A stretch of DNA of 64,000 bases from Paraburkholderia caribensis (lineage in GTDB: Bacteria; Pseudomonadota; Gammaproteobacteria; Burkholderiales; Burkholderiaceae): positions 496,001 through 560,000 of the forward strand of contig NZ_CP026101.1 in assembly GCF_002902945.1 (NCBI RefSeq). Reading direction: 5' to 3'. The position numbers and the translations under genes are program-made. Position 1 is the stretch's first letter; each line of letters begins with the position of its first letter. The notes below the pieces were generated by a model. That model was given only the letters and a program-made list of their open reading frames with translations, ran no database searches and was not told where the DNA came from. Below, in pieces: positions 16,996-25,226 of this stretch.

Positions 16996-17457
16996 TTATT
17001 CGTACGGGTCGGGGAAGCCGAGCTTGCAGAGCACCTCGGTTTCGATCGCTTCCATTTCTTCGGCTTCCGCTTCGTCCTCATGGTCGTAGCCCTGCGCGTG
17101 CAGCGTGCCGTGGACCAGCAGATGCGCGTAGTGCGCCTCGAGCGGCTTGTCCTGCTCGCTCGCTTCCTTCTCGACGACAGGGCAGCACAGAATCAGGTCG
17201 CCCGTGACGGGATCGTCTTCCGATTCCGCATAAGCGAACGTCAGCACGTTGGTGGCGTAGTCCTTGCCGCGATACGTGCGGTTCAACGTGCGGCCTTCGT
17301 CGGCATCGACGAAACGCACGGTCAACTCTGCGTCCGCGAAGAGCGCGGCCTTGATCCACGCGGCGACCGTTGCCTTCGGCAACAGCGTCTTGTGTTCGGG
17401 CCACGCTTTTCCAGCGGGAAATTGCAGGTTCAGCGACAGTTTCGGGGCGCGGCTCAT
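16996..17457 (-). CDS. ybeY: rRNA maturation endoribonuclease YbeY
   Basis: Single-strand-specific RNase needed for 16S rRNA 3'-end maturation and 70S quality control. The 153-residue protein carries the zinc-binding signature H-x3-H-x5-H in 'HLLVHGTLHAQGYDHEDEAE' and the conserved 'RTLNRTYRGKDYATNVLTFA'. It starts 30 nt after ybeZ, its usual partner, so the pair is translated from one mRNA. The expected downstream gene corC is displaced by chaC and repeat copy 2. Confidence 0.96.
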   Translation of the reverse strand: MSRAPKLSLNLQFPAGKAWPEHKTLLPKATVAAWIKAALFADAELTVRFVDADEGRTLNRTYRGKDYATNVLTFAYAESEDDPVTGDLILCCPVVEKEASEQDKPLEAHYAHLLVHGTLHAQGYDHEDEAEAEEMEAIETEVLCKLGFPDPYE

Positions 17458-17487
17458 GCGTTGTTCTTCGTCCAGGTCATGTCCGTG

Positions 17488-18570
17488 TTACTTCGCTGCG
17501 CTGGCGGCTTCGGCAGCGGCCGCTTCTTTCTTCGACGCCGCGTCGTACGCCTCGACAATGCGCGCGACGAGCGGATGCCGCACCACGTCCGCGCTCGTGA
17601 AGCGCGTGAGCGCGATGCCGCGCACGTCCTCGAGCACGCGCTGCGCTTCGATCAGCCCGCTCTTGTGGCCGCGCGGCAAGTCGATCTGCGTCGTGTCGCC
17701 CGTGACGACCGCTTTCGAGCCGAAGCCGATCCGCGTGAGGAACATCTTCATCTGCTCGGGCGTCGTGTTTTGCGCCTCGTCGAGGATGATGAACGCGTGA
17801 TTCAGCGTGCGGCCGCGCATATACGCGAGCGGCGCGATCTCGATCATCTGGCGCTCGAACATCTTCGCTGTCTTGTCGAAGCCGAGCAGATCGTAAAGCG
17901 CGTCGTACAACGGACGCAGATACGGATCGACCTTCTGCGCGAGATCGCCGGGCAGGAAGCCGAGCCGCTCGCCCGCTTCGACGGCGGGGCGCGTCAGCAC
18001 AATGCGCTTGACCTGATCGCGCTCCAGCGCATCGACGGCGCAGGCGACGGCCAGATACGTCTTGCCGGTGCCCGCCGGGCCGACGCCGAAGGTGACGTCG
18101 TGCGAGACGATCTGCTTCAGATACTCGCGCTGCGCAGGCGTGCGGCCGCGAAGATCGGCGCGGCGCGTATACAGCTTCGGACCGAGTTCTTCCTCGTCCT
18201 CCACGCCTTCATGCGCCGGTTCGTCGAACGGATGATCCGGGTCGCCGCGAAAACGCGCTTCGGCTTCTGTCTCACCGTTACCGCCCGCGCGTCCGTTGTT
18301 GCCCGGATGGCGTGCTTCGACGAGCGCAAGCTGGATGTCGTCGACGGAGATTGGATCGCGCGCGCTGTTGTAGAAGTTTTCGAGCGCATTGAGGGCGATT
18401 TTCGCGCCGCGCCCGCGAATGCTGATGCGGTGTCCGCGTCGTTGCAGCGTGACGTCGAGCGCTTGCTCGATCTGCCGCAGGTTTTCGTCGAGCGGTCCGC
18501 AGAGGTTGGCAAGCCGCGCGTTGTCGTCGCGCGGCGCAGTGAATTCCAGATGTTGCTGAGTGGTCTTCAA
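17488..18570 (-). CDS. ybeZ: PhoH-like ATPase YbeZ
   Basis: P-loop ATPase of the PhoH family, a probable RNA helicase that works with YbeY. The 360-residue protein has an N-terminal domain with a single-stranded nucleic-acid-binding look ('RGHRISIRGRGAKIALNAL'), a charged linker of about 40 residues, the Walker A motif 'GPAGTGKTYLAVA', Walker B 'HAFIILDEAQNTTPEQMKMF' and 'AVVTGDTTQIDLPRG'. The C-terminus ends in an Ala/Glu/Lys-rich tail. It lies 33 nt downstream of miaB, which places miaB-ybeZ-ybeY in one operon. Confidence 0.95.
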   Translation of the reverse strand: MKTTQQHLEFTAPRDDNARLANLCGPLDENLRQIEQALDVTLQRRGHRISIRGRGAKIALNALENFYNSARDPISVDDIQLALVEARHPGNNGRAGGNGETEAEARFRGDPDHPFDEPAHEGVEDEEELGPKLYTRRADLRGRTPAQREYLKQIVSHDVTFGVGPAGTGKTYLAVACAVDALERDQVKRIVLTRPAVEAGERLGFLPGDLAQKVDPYLRPLYDALYDLLGFDKTAKMFERQMIEIAPLAYMRGRTLNHAFIILDEAQNTTPEQMKMFLTRIGFGSKAVVTGDTTQIDLPRGHKSGLIEAQRVLEDVRGIALTRFTSADVVRHPLVARIVEAYDAASKKEAAAAEAASAAK

Positions 18571-18603
18571 GGCTTGGGTTAGGTCCTGTCGGTGCGCTAC
18601 AGC

Positions 18604-19974
18604 TTAATGAGTGGCGGGCGCGGTGTCGTGAACCATCACGAGTTCGCCGCGCAACGAGTGCGGATACGCATGCACGATCTTCACGTCGATCATCTGGCCG
18701 ATCAGGCGCGCGTGCGATTCCACCGGCGCGGGAAAATTCACCACGCGGTTGTTCTCGGTGCGGCCCGCGAGTTCGTTCGGGTCCTTGCGCGCGGGGCGCT
18801 CGACCAGAATCCGCTCGACCTTGCCGACCATCGCCTCGCTGATGCGCTGCACGTTTTCTTCGATCGTGGCCTGCAGATGCTGCAGACGGCGCAGCTTCAC
18901 TTCGCGCGGCGTGTCGTCGTGCAGATTCGCGGCGGGCGTGCCGGGACGCGGGCTGTAGATGAACGAGAAGCTCGTGTCGTAGCTCATGTCGTGCACGAGC
19001 TGCATCATCTTGTCAAAGTCTTCTTCCGTCTCGCCAGGGAAGCCGACGATCATGTCCGTCGACAGCGACAGGTCCGGACGGATCGCGCGCAGCTTGCGGA
19101 TCACCGACTTGTATTCGAGCACGGTATAGCCGCGCTTCATCGCCATCAGGATGCGGTCCGAGCCGTGCTGCACGGGCAAATGAAGATGGCTCACGAGCTT
19201 CGGCACCTTCGCGTAGGTGTCGATCAGGCGCTGCGTGAATTCCTTCGGATGCGACGTCGTATAGCGAATCCGTTCGATACCCGGAATCTCCGCGACGTAT
19301 TCGATCAGCGTGGCGAAATCGGCGATCTCGGTCGAGCCGGCTGTCATTGCGCCACGAAAGGCGTTCACGTTCTGGCCGAGCAGCGTGACTTCGCGCACGC
19401 CCTGATCGGCGAGACCGGCGATTTCCGTCAGCACGTCGTCGAGCGGTCGCGACACTTCCTCACCGCGCGTGTACGGCACGACGCAGTAACTGCAGTACTT
19501 GCTGCAGCCTTCCATGATCGACACGAACGCGCTCGGGCCATCGACGCGCGCCGGCGGCAGGTGATCGAACTTCTCGATTTCCGGGAACGTGATGTCGACC
19601 TGCGGACGGCCGCTCGCGCGGCGCTGGTCGATCATCTGCGGCAGACGGTGCAAGGTTTGCGGGCCGAACACGAGGTCCACATAAGGCGCGCGGGAGACGA
19701 TCGACGCGCCTTCCTGGCTCGCCACGCAGCCGCCCACGCCGATCAGCAGATTCGGGTTCGCTTCTTTCAGTTCACGCACGCGGCCGAGATCGGAGAAGAC
19801 TTTCTCCTGCGCCTTTTCGCGCACCGAGCAGGTGTTGAACAGAATGACGTCGGCGTCTTCGGGAGTGTCGGTCTTGACGAGGCCTTCAGCCGCACCGAGT
19901 ACGTCGACCATTTTGTCGGAGTCGTACTCGTTCATCTGGCAGCCAAAGGTCTTTACATAAACTTTCTTGGTCAT
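18604..19974 (-). CDS. miaB: tRNA-2-methylthio-N6-dimethylallyladenosine synthase MiaB
   Basis: Radical-SAM methylthiotransferase that makes ms2i6A at position 37 of tRNAs reading codons that start with U. The 456-residue protein has the N-terminal UPF0004 domain 'VYVKTFGCQMNEYDSDKM' with three cluster cysteines ('CQMN', 'FNTCSVREKA', 'GVGGCVAS'), the radical-SAM CxxxCxxC in 'EGCSKYCSYCVVPYTRG', and a C-terminal TRAM domain ('VERILVERPARKDPNELAG'). It is the first gene of the minus-strand rRNA/tRNA maturation operon; the 215-nt upstream gap holds a long hairpin. Confidence 0.97.
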   Translation of the reverse strand: MTKKVYVKTFGCQMNEYDSDKMVDVLGAAEGLVKTDTPEDADVILFNTCSVREKAQEKVFSDLGRVRELKEANPNLLIGVGGCVASQEGASIVSRAPYVDLVFGPQTLHRLPQMIDQRRASGRPQVDITFPEIEKFDHLPPARVDGPSAFVSIMEGCSKYCSYCVVPYTRGEEVSRPLDDVLTEIAGLADQGVREVTLLGQNVNAFRGAMTAGSTEIADFATLIEYVAEIPGIERIRYTTSHPKEFTQRLIDTYAKVPKLVSHLHLPVQHGSDRILMAMKRGYTVLEYKSVIRKLRAIRPDLSLSTDMIVGFPGETEEDFDKMMQLVHDMSYDTSFSFIYSPRPGTPAANLHDDTPREVKLRRLQHLQATIEENVQRISEAMVGKVERILVERPARKDPNELAGRTENNRVVNFPAPVESHARLIGQMIDVKIVHAYPHSLRGELVMVHDTAPATH

Positions 19975-20032
19975 CGGGTGTTCGCCGGTCGCAGTGGTTA
20001 ACCTGGGGGCGTCAATAAAAGGTGAAGAGACA

Positions 20033-20113
20033 AAAAACGCGTGGCGCCGGGGCGCGGAGACTCGGACCGCCTACGGGTCCGAAGCGGCGCCGGAGCGCCC
20101 TGAACGCGTTTTT
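20033..20113 (-). terminator. Long nested hairpin between the LysR gene and miaB, terminator-like
   Basis: Outer stem AAAAACGCGT (20033-20042) / ACGCGTTTTT (20104-20113), middle stem GGGCGC / GCGCCC (20050-20055 / 20095-20100) and apical stem CGGACC / GGTCCG (20063-20068 / 20076-20081) form one nested structure. On the minus strand it ends in ACGCGTTTTTTGT, which would serve as a terminator for the LysR gene whose stop is at 20190. It is larger than needed for termination, so a structured small RNA is an alternative. Confidence 0.6.
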
Positions 20114-20189
20114 ACAGCGTAGTCCAACATTATAGCCCTTTGCTGCGTGGGGCTTTGGCGGCGTGCCGGCACAGCGTGCCGGGCCGGCT

Positions 20190-21191
20190 TCATGCGCCGG
20201 TTTCCGTGCCGGCGGGCGGTTTGCGCGTGCGCGCGAGCGTCTTTCGGGCGCCGCCGTGCGGCGGTAAGCCAAGTTGCGCTTCCAGTTCGCCCGTCACCCT
20301 GGTGAAGCGCTCGGCGAGAAAATCGAGCAGCACCCGCACGCGCGGCGCCATGAAGCGGTTGCGGTGATAGAGCGCGTGCAGCGGCGCATCGGGATAGCGC
20401 CATTCGGGCAGCAGCACGCGCAGGCCGTCGCTTTTCAGGTCGGCTTCGACGTCCCACATCGACTTGATCACGATGCCGTAGCCGCGTAACGCCCATTCGC
20501 GGGCGACGGCGCCGTCGTTGGTTTCGCGCGCCGATTCGAGCGGAATCGTGTACGTGACGGCCTCTGCGCCGCGCGTGAAGCGCCATTCGTTGACGGGACC
20601 CGACGCAGTGCCGAGGACGATGCAGTCGAAGCGCGCGAGGTCCAGCGGATCTGTCGGCTCGCCGCGCCGCGCGATGTATTCCGGCGATGCGCACAGTACG
20701 CGCGGATTCGGCGCGAGCCAGCGCGCGACGAGCGAGCTGTCCTGCGGCACGCCGAAGCGGATGGCGAGGTCGATGTCTTCCTGCACCAGATTCTGTAGCG
20801 AATCAGACAGCGTCAGCGCGAACGTGACATCGGGGTAGAGCAGGTTGAATTCGTCGAGCCAGTGCATCAGCAGATTGCGCCCGAAATCCGATGTCGCGGA
20901 AATGCGCACCTTGCCGCGCACCGCGTTCTGGCCGGCCTGAAGCGCGGCTTCTCCGTCGTCGAGGGCGCGCAGCGCCTGCTGGCAGCAGTTGAGGTAGAGA
21001 CGGCCTTCGTCGGTGAGACGCAGCTGCCGCGTCGTGCGCTCGAACAGGCGCGCCTTCAGTCCGCCTTCGAGTTTTGCGAGGCGCGCGCTGGCCGCCGCAG
21101 GCGTGAGGCCGAGCTTGCGGCCCGCCGCCGACAGGCTGCCCAGCTGCGCTGCTTCGACGAATAGCCGGATGTCACCCAGGTTGTCGGTCAT
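20190..21191 (-). CDS. LysR-family transcriptional regulator
   Basis: A 333-residue LysR regulator: N-terminal winged helix ('DIRLFVEAAQLGSLSAAGRK' ... 'LEGGLKARLFERTTRQLRLT') followed by a LysR substrate-binding domain ('VRGKVRISATSDFGRNLL', 'DLAIRFGVPQDSSLVARWLA'). The type is close to the CrgA/AaeR-like group often found beside efflux or detoxification genes; the inducer is unknown. It is divergent from the VOC and MFS genes across 115 nt that contain the palindrome at 21204-21220, so it probably controls them and itself. The C-terminus is Arg/Lys-rich. Confidence 0.92.
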   Translation of the reverse strand: MTDNLGDIRLFVEAAQLGSLSAAGRKLGLTPAAASARLAKLEGGLKARLFERTTRQLRLTDEGRLYLNCCQQALRALDDGEAALQAGQNAVRGKVRISATSDFGRNLLMHWLDEFNLLYPDVTFALTLSDSLQNLVQEDIDLAIRFGVPQDSSLVARWLAPNPRVLCASPEYIARRGEPTDPLDLARFDCIVLGTASGPVNEWRFTRGAEAVTYTIPLESARETNDGAVAREWALRGYGIVIKSMWDVEADLKSDGLRVLLPEWRYPDAPLHALYHRNRFMAPRVRVLLDFLAERFTRVTGELEAQLGLPPHGGARKTLARTRKPPAGTETGA

Positions 21192-21203
21192 TATTCGACA
21201 CCG

Positions 21204-21220
21204 TTTGAAAATCCTTCAAA
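21204..21220. promoter_or_regulatory. Candidate LysR operator between divergent LysR and VOC genes
   Basis: TTTGAA-N5-TTCAAA, a dyad with the T-N11-A layout of LysR boxes, 13 nt from the LysR start codon and about 87 nt before the VOC start. Nearby AT-rich sequence (ATTATCAAAT) could hold promoter elements. Binding is inferred from position and symmetry. Confidence 0.5.
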
Positions 21221-21306
21221 TGGTACGCCAATTATCAAATCGACGAGCTTCGCGCACAATCCGATCCTGAAAACGCGAACATTCGCGTTTACCCGGAGCC
21301 CGCATC

Positions 21307-21702
21307 ATGCATCTCGACCACGCGACGATCGTCACCCCTGATCTCGACGCCACCCGGCGGTTCTTCGTCGATGTCGTGGGGCTGGAGGAGGGTGCGCGGC
21401 CGCCGTTCGGTGTCGGCGGTTACTGGCTTTATGCCGACGGCCGCCCGGTGATCCACCTCGTCGAGTCGACGTTGCCGGGTCACGCGGGCCGCGTGACGCC
21501 GCGCATCGACCACCTCGCGTTCCGTCTCGACGACGGCGCGCAGTGGCAGGCGCTGCTCGCGCGGCTGGACAAGGCCGGCGTCGCTTATCAGACCGCCGAT
21601 GTGCCGCTTTCGGGTGAAGTGCAACTGTTCGTCGCGCTCGCGGCGTCCGTCGTCATCGAGTTCGTGACGGCGGCGCGCAATGTCGGGCGCGCGTCCTTTT
21701 GA
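21307..21702 (+). CDS. VOC-family (glyoxalase/dioxygenase fold) protein
   Basis: A 131-residue single-module vicinal-oxygen-chelate protein: 'MHLDHATIVTPDLDATRRFF' (first metal His), 'HLVESTLPGHAGRVTPRIDH' (second His region), 'QLFVALAASVVIEFVTAAR' (Glu). Such proteins include lyases, dioxygenases and drug-binding resistance proteins; the reaction here cannot be assigned. It precedes an MFS exporter by 20 nt, indicating an operon whose likely regulator is the divergent LysR gene, a layout that suggests handling of a toxic or xenobiotic compound. Confidence 0.88.
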   Translation: MHLDHATIVTPDLDATRRFFVDVVGLEEGARPPFGVGGYWLYADGRPVIHLVESTLPGHAGRVTPRIDHLAFRLDDGAQWQALLARLDKAGVAYQTADVPLSGEVQLFVALAASVVIEFVTAARNVGRASF

Positions 21703-21722
21703 ATCGTCGTCTGGAGCTTTCC

Positions 21723-22901
21723 ATGCCCATTCCCTTGCTTGCGCTCGCGATCAGCGCGTTCGCCATCGGCACCACCGAGTTCGTCATCATGGGCTTGCTG
21801 CCCGATGTGGCGAAAGATCTTGCCGTCTCGCTTCCTTCCGCCGGGCTGCTCGTCAGCGGCTATGCGCTCGGCGTGGCCGTCGGCGCGCCGCTGCTTGCCG
21901 TCGTCACCAGCAAGATGCCGCGCAAGCTGGCGTTGCAACTGCTGATGGGCGTGTTCATTGTCGGCAATGTGCTGTGCGCGATCGCCTCCGACTACCCGGT
22001 GCTGATGATCGCGCGCGTCGTGACGTCGTTCGCGCACGGCTCGTTCTTCGGCATCGGCGCGGTGGTGGCTGCGTCTCTGGTGCCGCAGGAAAAGCGGGCC
22101 AGCGCGATCGCGCTGATGTTCACGGGTCTCACGCTGGCCAACGTGCTCGGCGTGCCGTTCGGCACGTTCATCGGCCAGATGTTCGGCTGGCGCGTCGCGT
22201 TCTGGATCGTCGCCGCGTTCGGCGTGCTGTCGCTCGCGGGCGTGACGGCGCTCGTGCCGAATCGCCATGACACGGGGCCGGCGGGTCTCGGCCACGAAGT
22301 GCGCGTGCTGAAGGACCCGCAAGTGTGGATCGCGCTGACGATGACGGTGCTCGGCTTCGGCGGGGTGTTCGTCGTGTTCACCTACATCGCGCCGATTCTC
22401 GAGCAGGTGAGCGGCTTCACGCCGCACGGCGTCACGCTGATCCTGGTGCTGTTCGGCGTCGGCCTCACGGTCGGCAACACGATCGGCGGGAAGCTGGCGG
22501 ACCGGTCGCTGATGCCGTCGCTGATGGGCATTCTGATCGCGCTCGCCGTGGTGATGGCCGTATTCGCGCACACCAGCCATTCACAGATTGCTGCCGCCGT
22601 CACGGTGTTCATCTGGGGAATCGCAGCGTTCGCGACCGTGCCGCCGCTGCAGATGCGCGTCGTCGAGAAGGCGAAGGCAGCGCCGAATCTTGCGTCGACG
22701 CTCAACATCGGTGCGTTCAACGTGGGCAACGCGGGCGGCGCGTGGCTGGGTGGGCTGGCGATCAGCCACGGTTACGGACTCGACGCCTTGCCTTACGTCG
22801 CGGCGCTCGTCGCGCTGGCTGCGTTGGCGCTGACATGGGTAGCGGCGCGGATGGATGCGCCTGCCGCTGTCGTCGCGGGGGACGTGCGCGAGCGGGTCTG
22901 A
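21723..22901 (+). CDS. MFS transporter, DHA1 family (AraJ/YdhP-like exporter)
   Basis: A 392-residue 12-helix major facilitator protein. The N-terminus 'LLALAISAFAIGTTEFVIMG' and 'LPDVAKDLAVSLPSAGLLVS' are hallmarks of the DHA1 drug/sugar efflux branch, as are 'SGYALGVAVGAPLLAV' and 'FAHGSFFGIGAVVAASLVP'. The ATG at 21723 has GGAG seven bases upstream; an in-frame extension to 21699 would overlap the VOC stop. It is co-transcribed with the VOC gene and ends at a clear terminator. The substrate is unknown; export is inferred from the subfamily. Confidence 0.92.
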   Translation: MPIPLLALAISAFAIGTTEFVIMGLLPDVAKDLAVSLPSAGLLVSGYALGVAVGAPLLAVVTSKMPRKLALQLLMGVFIVGNVLCAIASDYPVLMIARVVTSFAHGSFFGIGAVVAASLVPQEKRASAIALMFTGLTLANVLGVPFGTFIGQMFGWRVAFWIVAAFGVLSLAGVTALVPNRHDTGPAGLGHEVRVLKDPQVWIALTMTVLGFGGVFVVFTYIAPILEQVSGFTPHGVTLILVLFGVGLTVGNTIGGKLADRSLMPSLMGILIALAVVMAVFAHTSHSQIAAAVTVFIWGIAAFATVPPLQMRVVEKAKAAPNLASTLNIGAFNVGNAGGAWLGGLAISHGYGLDALPYVAALVALAALALTWVAARMDAPAAVVAGDVRERV

Positions 22902-22940
22902 GTCCGGCGACTGCGCACTGGCGCTTCAGATGATGTCTTC

Positions 22941-22975
22941 GATGCCCACGCCGCCATGCGTGGGCATCTGTTTTT
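22941..22975 (+). terminator. Rho-independent terminator after the MFS gene
   Basis: An 11-bp stem GATGCCCACGC (22941-22951) / GCGTGGGCATC (22958-22968), loop CGCCAT, followed by TGTTTTTG. It lies 40 nt after the MFS stop and closes the VOC-MFS unit. Confidence 0.85.
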
Positions 22976-23183
22976 GCGGCTCGTGCCGATGAATTCCGCG
23001 TCCCCGGCAACGCGCGCTACCGCCGGCGCTGCGTGCTGAACGCATCGCACGCCAGCGCATAAGGGTCCTCTGCGATCGTGATAACAGTGTGAAGATAACT
23101 TCGTTGGGCGCGCGAAAACCGGGTGCTAGTCTTGCCTCCACTAGTGCTTGCTCCGCACCGATGCGGGGCTTCTGGAGGTCATC

Positions 23184-23888
23184 ATGCAGTCACCGCTTGC
23201 GCTCGTGCGCGACCGCGCGTCCGAAGGTCACGACGCAGCCCATGCCCACGACGATACGCGTTCCTCGGATTTCGACGCGCTCGAACACCGCGTCGGCGTG
23301 AACCTCGCGCGGTTGCGCGCGGAGCGTCAGTTGTCGCTCGATGCGTTGGCCCGAGCGTCGGGCGTGTCGCGCGCGATGCTCGCGCAGATCGAATCGGCGC
23401 GCAGCGTGCCGTCGATCAAGGTGCTGTGCAAGGTCGCGGCGGCCTTGAAGGTGTCGGTCGCGGCATTCCTGCGCCAACATGCTGTGAACGGCTTCGAGCA
23501 TTTGCCGGCGGATCGCTCGGCGCGCGTCGTCACGTCGAATGGGCGTTACTGGACACGCGCGCTGCACCCCGATGCGGAGCCGTCGACCGCCGAGTTTCAC
23601 GAGTTGCGCATCGCGCCGCTGCATACCGAGCCTGGCACGCGGCGCGCGCCGGGGACGACGGTGAATCTCGTCGTCAGCGTGGGCACACTCGAAGTCAGCG
23701 TGCACGACCGCCGCCAGTTGCTGGCGACGGGCGACTCGATCGTCTTCGACGCTGACCAGCCGCACAGCCTGCGCAATCCCGGCGACACGGAAGCGCGCGC
23801 GTTTCGCGTGACCGTGAATGCGGAAACGCCGCCGCGCTGGGATGTACCGCATGATGCGCCGCTCGCGCATGCGCATTCCGAAGGCTGA
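23184..23888 (+). CDS. XRE-family regulator with C-terminal cupin domain
   Basis: A 234-residue two-domain regulator. An HTH_3 DNA-binding domain spans roughly residues 33-90 ('VGVNLARLRAERQLSLDALA', 'SGVSRAMLAQIESARSVPSI'); a cupin sensing domain occupies about 140-215 ('GTTVNLVVSVGTLEVSVHDR', 'DSIVFDADQPHSLRNPGD'). Regulators of this build often control amino-acid or polyamine metabolism or efflux; no target is evident because the next gene, ribB, has its own riboswitch. The ATG at 23184 has GGAGG at 23174-23178. It is a single-gene unit. Confidence 0.92.
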   Translation: MQSPLALVRDRASEGHDAAHAHDDTRSSDFDALEHRVGVNLARLRAERQLSLDALARASGVSRAMLAQIESARSVPSIKVLCKVAAALKVSVAAFLRQHAVNGFEHLPADRSARVVTSNGRYWTRALHPDAEPSTAEFHELRIAPLHTEPGTRRAPGTTVNLVVSVGTLEVSVHDRRQLLATGDSIVFDADQPHSLRNPGDTEARAFRVTVNAETPPRWDVPHDAPLAHAHSEG

Positions 23889-23964
23889 AACATGAAGCAT
23901 GCGCTGGCTGCACGCCACGCGTGGTTGTTGTATGCTTCGCGAGCCGGATCGATCCGGTAATCAG

Positions 23965-24143
23965 TACGTCTTCAGGGCGGGGCGAAATTCCCCACCGGCG
24001 GTATGCAGGCGGCGCGCTTTGGCATGGTCGAAGCGTGAGTCTGCGAGCCCGCGAGCGCCTGCGTTGTAGTTCGAGTTTGCAGGGTCAGCAGATCTGGTGA
24101 GAGGCCAGAGCCGACGGTTAGAGTCCGGATGGAAGAAGATGTG
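23965..24143 (+). promoter_or_regulatory. FMN riboswitch (RFN element) controlling ribB
   Basis: The conserved RFN blocks are present in order: TCTTCAGGGCGGGGCGAAAT with TTCCCCACCGGCGGTAT, the AGCCCGCGAGCG block, GTCAGCAGATCTGGTGAGAG, and GCCGACGGTTAGAGTCCGGA followed by GGAAGAAGA, which closes the P1 stem with the first block. Binding of flavin mononucleotide is known to reduce expression of downstream riboflavin genes. About 220 nt separate it from the ribB start, room for an expression platform, though I do not see a classic T-tailed terminator there. Confidence 0.96.
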
Positions 24144-24363
24144 CAGATAGTCATCTGAGTCTCCTGTCGACCGGGTTAGCGCGTGTGTGCGCTTTGCCTT
24201 GGTCTCGTGCGGAACGGCCGCTGCCGTGCTGCTCGTTGCGAGCGGCGCGCGAATGCATCGTCCATTGGTTGCATGGCAGCCGTTTGCGGCTCGCGGGACG
24301 CGTTTGTCTGTTTGCAATGCCCTGAAACGTTTTTCGCCCACACTCTTGCGAGGAGCGTTTCAC

Positions 24364-25098
24364 ATGTCCGTAGTATCTACATCTGCTGCATTCGTTTGGC
24401 CTGCGCCGTCTGTCGTTGCCGAGGACGCGTCCGCCGATCTTCCCCTTCTTGCCACCGAACCCATACCGCCGCGCATCGCCGCTGCGCTCGACGCCTTGCG
24501 CGAGGGCCGTGCCGTAGTGCTTCAGGACGATCACGACCGCGAGAACGAAGCCGACCTCATCATGTCGGCGGAGCGCATGAGTGTCGAGATGATGGCGCTT
24601 TTTATCCGCGAGTGCAGCGGCATTGTGTGTCTGTGCCTGACTGACGACAGGGTACGCGCGCTCGAATTGCCGCCGATGACGGCTCACAACGAAAGTCGCA
24701 ATACGACGGCGTTTACGGTGTCGATCGAGGCACGCGAAGGTGTGTCGACGGGGGTGTCTGCCGCTGACCGGCTCACGACGATTCGTGCCGCGATTGCTGA
24801 TGACGCGAAGCCTGCGGATATTGTGCGTCCGGGTCATGTGTATCCGTTGCGCGCGATGCCGGGCGGCGTGCTGGCGCGGCGCGGGCACACGGAAGGGACC
24901 GTCGATCTCGTGACGTTGGCGGGGCTGAAGCCCGCTGGGGTGTTGTGCGAGTTGATGAACGCTGATGGCACGATGATGCGAGGTGTTGATGTCGAGCGTT
25001 TCGCCGCTCGGCACGATATGCCTATGCTTACTATCGCAGAATTGGTCGAGTTTCGGCGCGCGATGGCCTTCGCGCGGGAGGCTTGTTGCGAGGTTTGA
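24364..25098 (+). CDS. ribB: 3,4-dihydroxy-2-butanone 4-phosphate synthase
   Basis: Makes the four-carbon precursor of riboflavin from ribulose 5-phosphate. The 244-residue single-domain protein shows 'VVLQDDHDRENEADLIMSAE', 'FIRECSGIVCLCLTDDRV', 'GVSTGVSAADRLTTIRAA' and 'RRGHTEGTVDLVTLAGLKP', which hold the metal and phosphate ligands. There is no GTP cyclohydrolase II domain. ATG 24364 follows GAGGAG; upstream in-frame sequence lies in the leader. The first 40 residues before 'IPPRIAAALDALREG' are a variable extension. Expression is set by the FMN riboswitch at 23965-24143. Burkholderias usually carry a separate ribBA fusion in the main rib cluster, so this may be a flavin-responsive supplementary copy. 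Confidence 0.95.
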   Translation: MSVVSTSAAFVWPAPSVVAEDASADLPLLATEPIPPRIAAALDALREGRAVVLQDDHDRENEADLIMSAERMSVEMMALFIRECSGIVCLCLTDDRVRALELPPMTAHNESRNTTAFTVSIEAREGVSTGVSAADRLTTIRAAIADDAKPADIVRPGHVYPLRAMPGGVLARRGHTEGTVDLVTLAGLKPAGVLCELMNADGTMMRGVDVERFAARHDMPMLTIAELVEFRRAMAFAREACCEV

Positions 25099-25226
25099 GG
25101 TTTTTTTGGTTTTGGGTTTTTGGTTTTGGGGTTTGCTGCGCAAGTGGTCTGGAGGTTTTTGCGTTTGCGCGCGGTTGGTTGGGTTTGCTCGGGTTTTCGC
25201 TGGCATTCGCGATTTGCCTTTGCTTT

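Noticed and set aside
24187..24363. Longer RibB N-terminus starting in the riboswitch leader
   Set aside because: The ATG at 24364 has GAGGAG and the upstream residues are not family-like; that region is the riboswitch expression platform.
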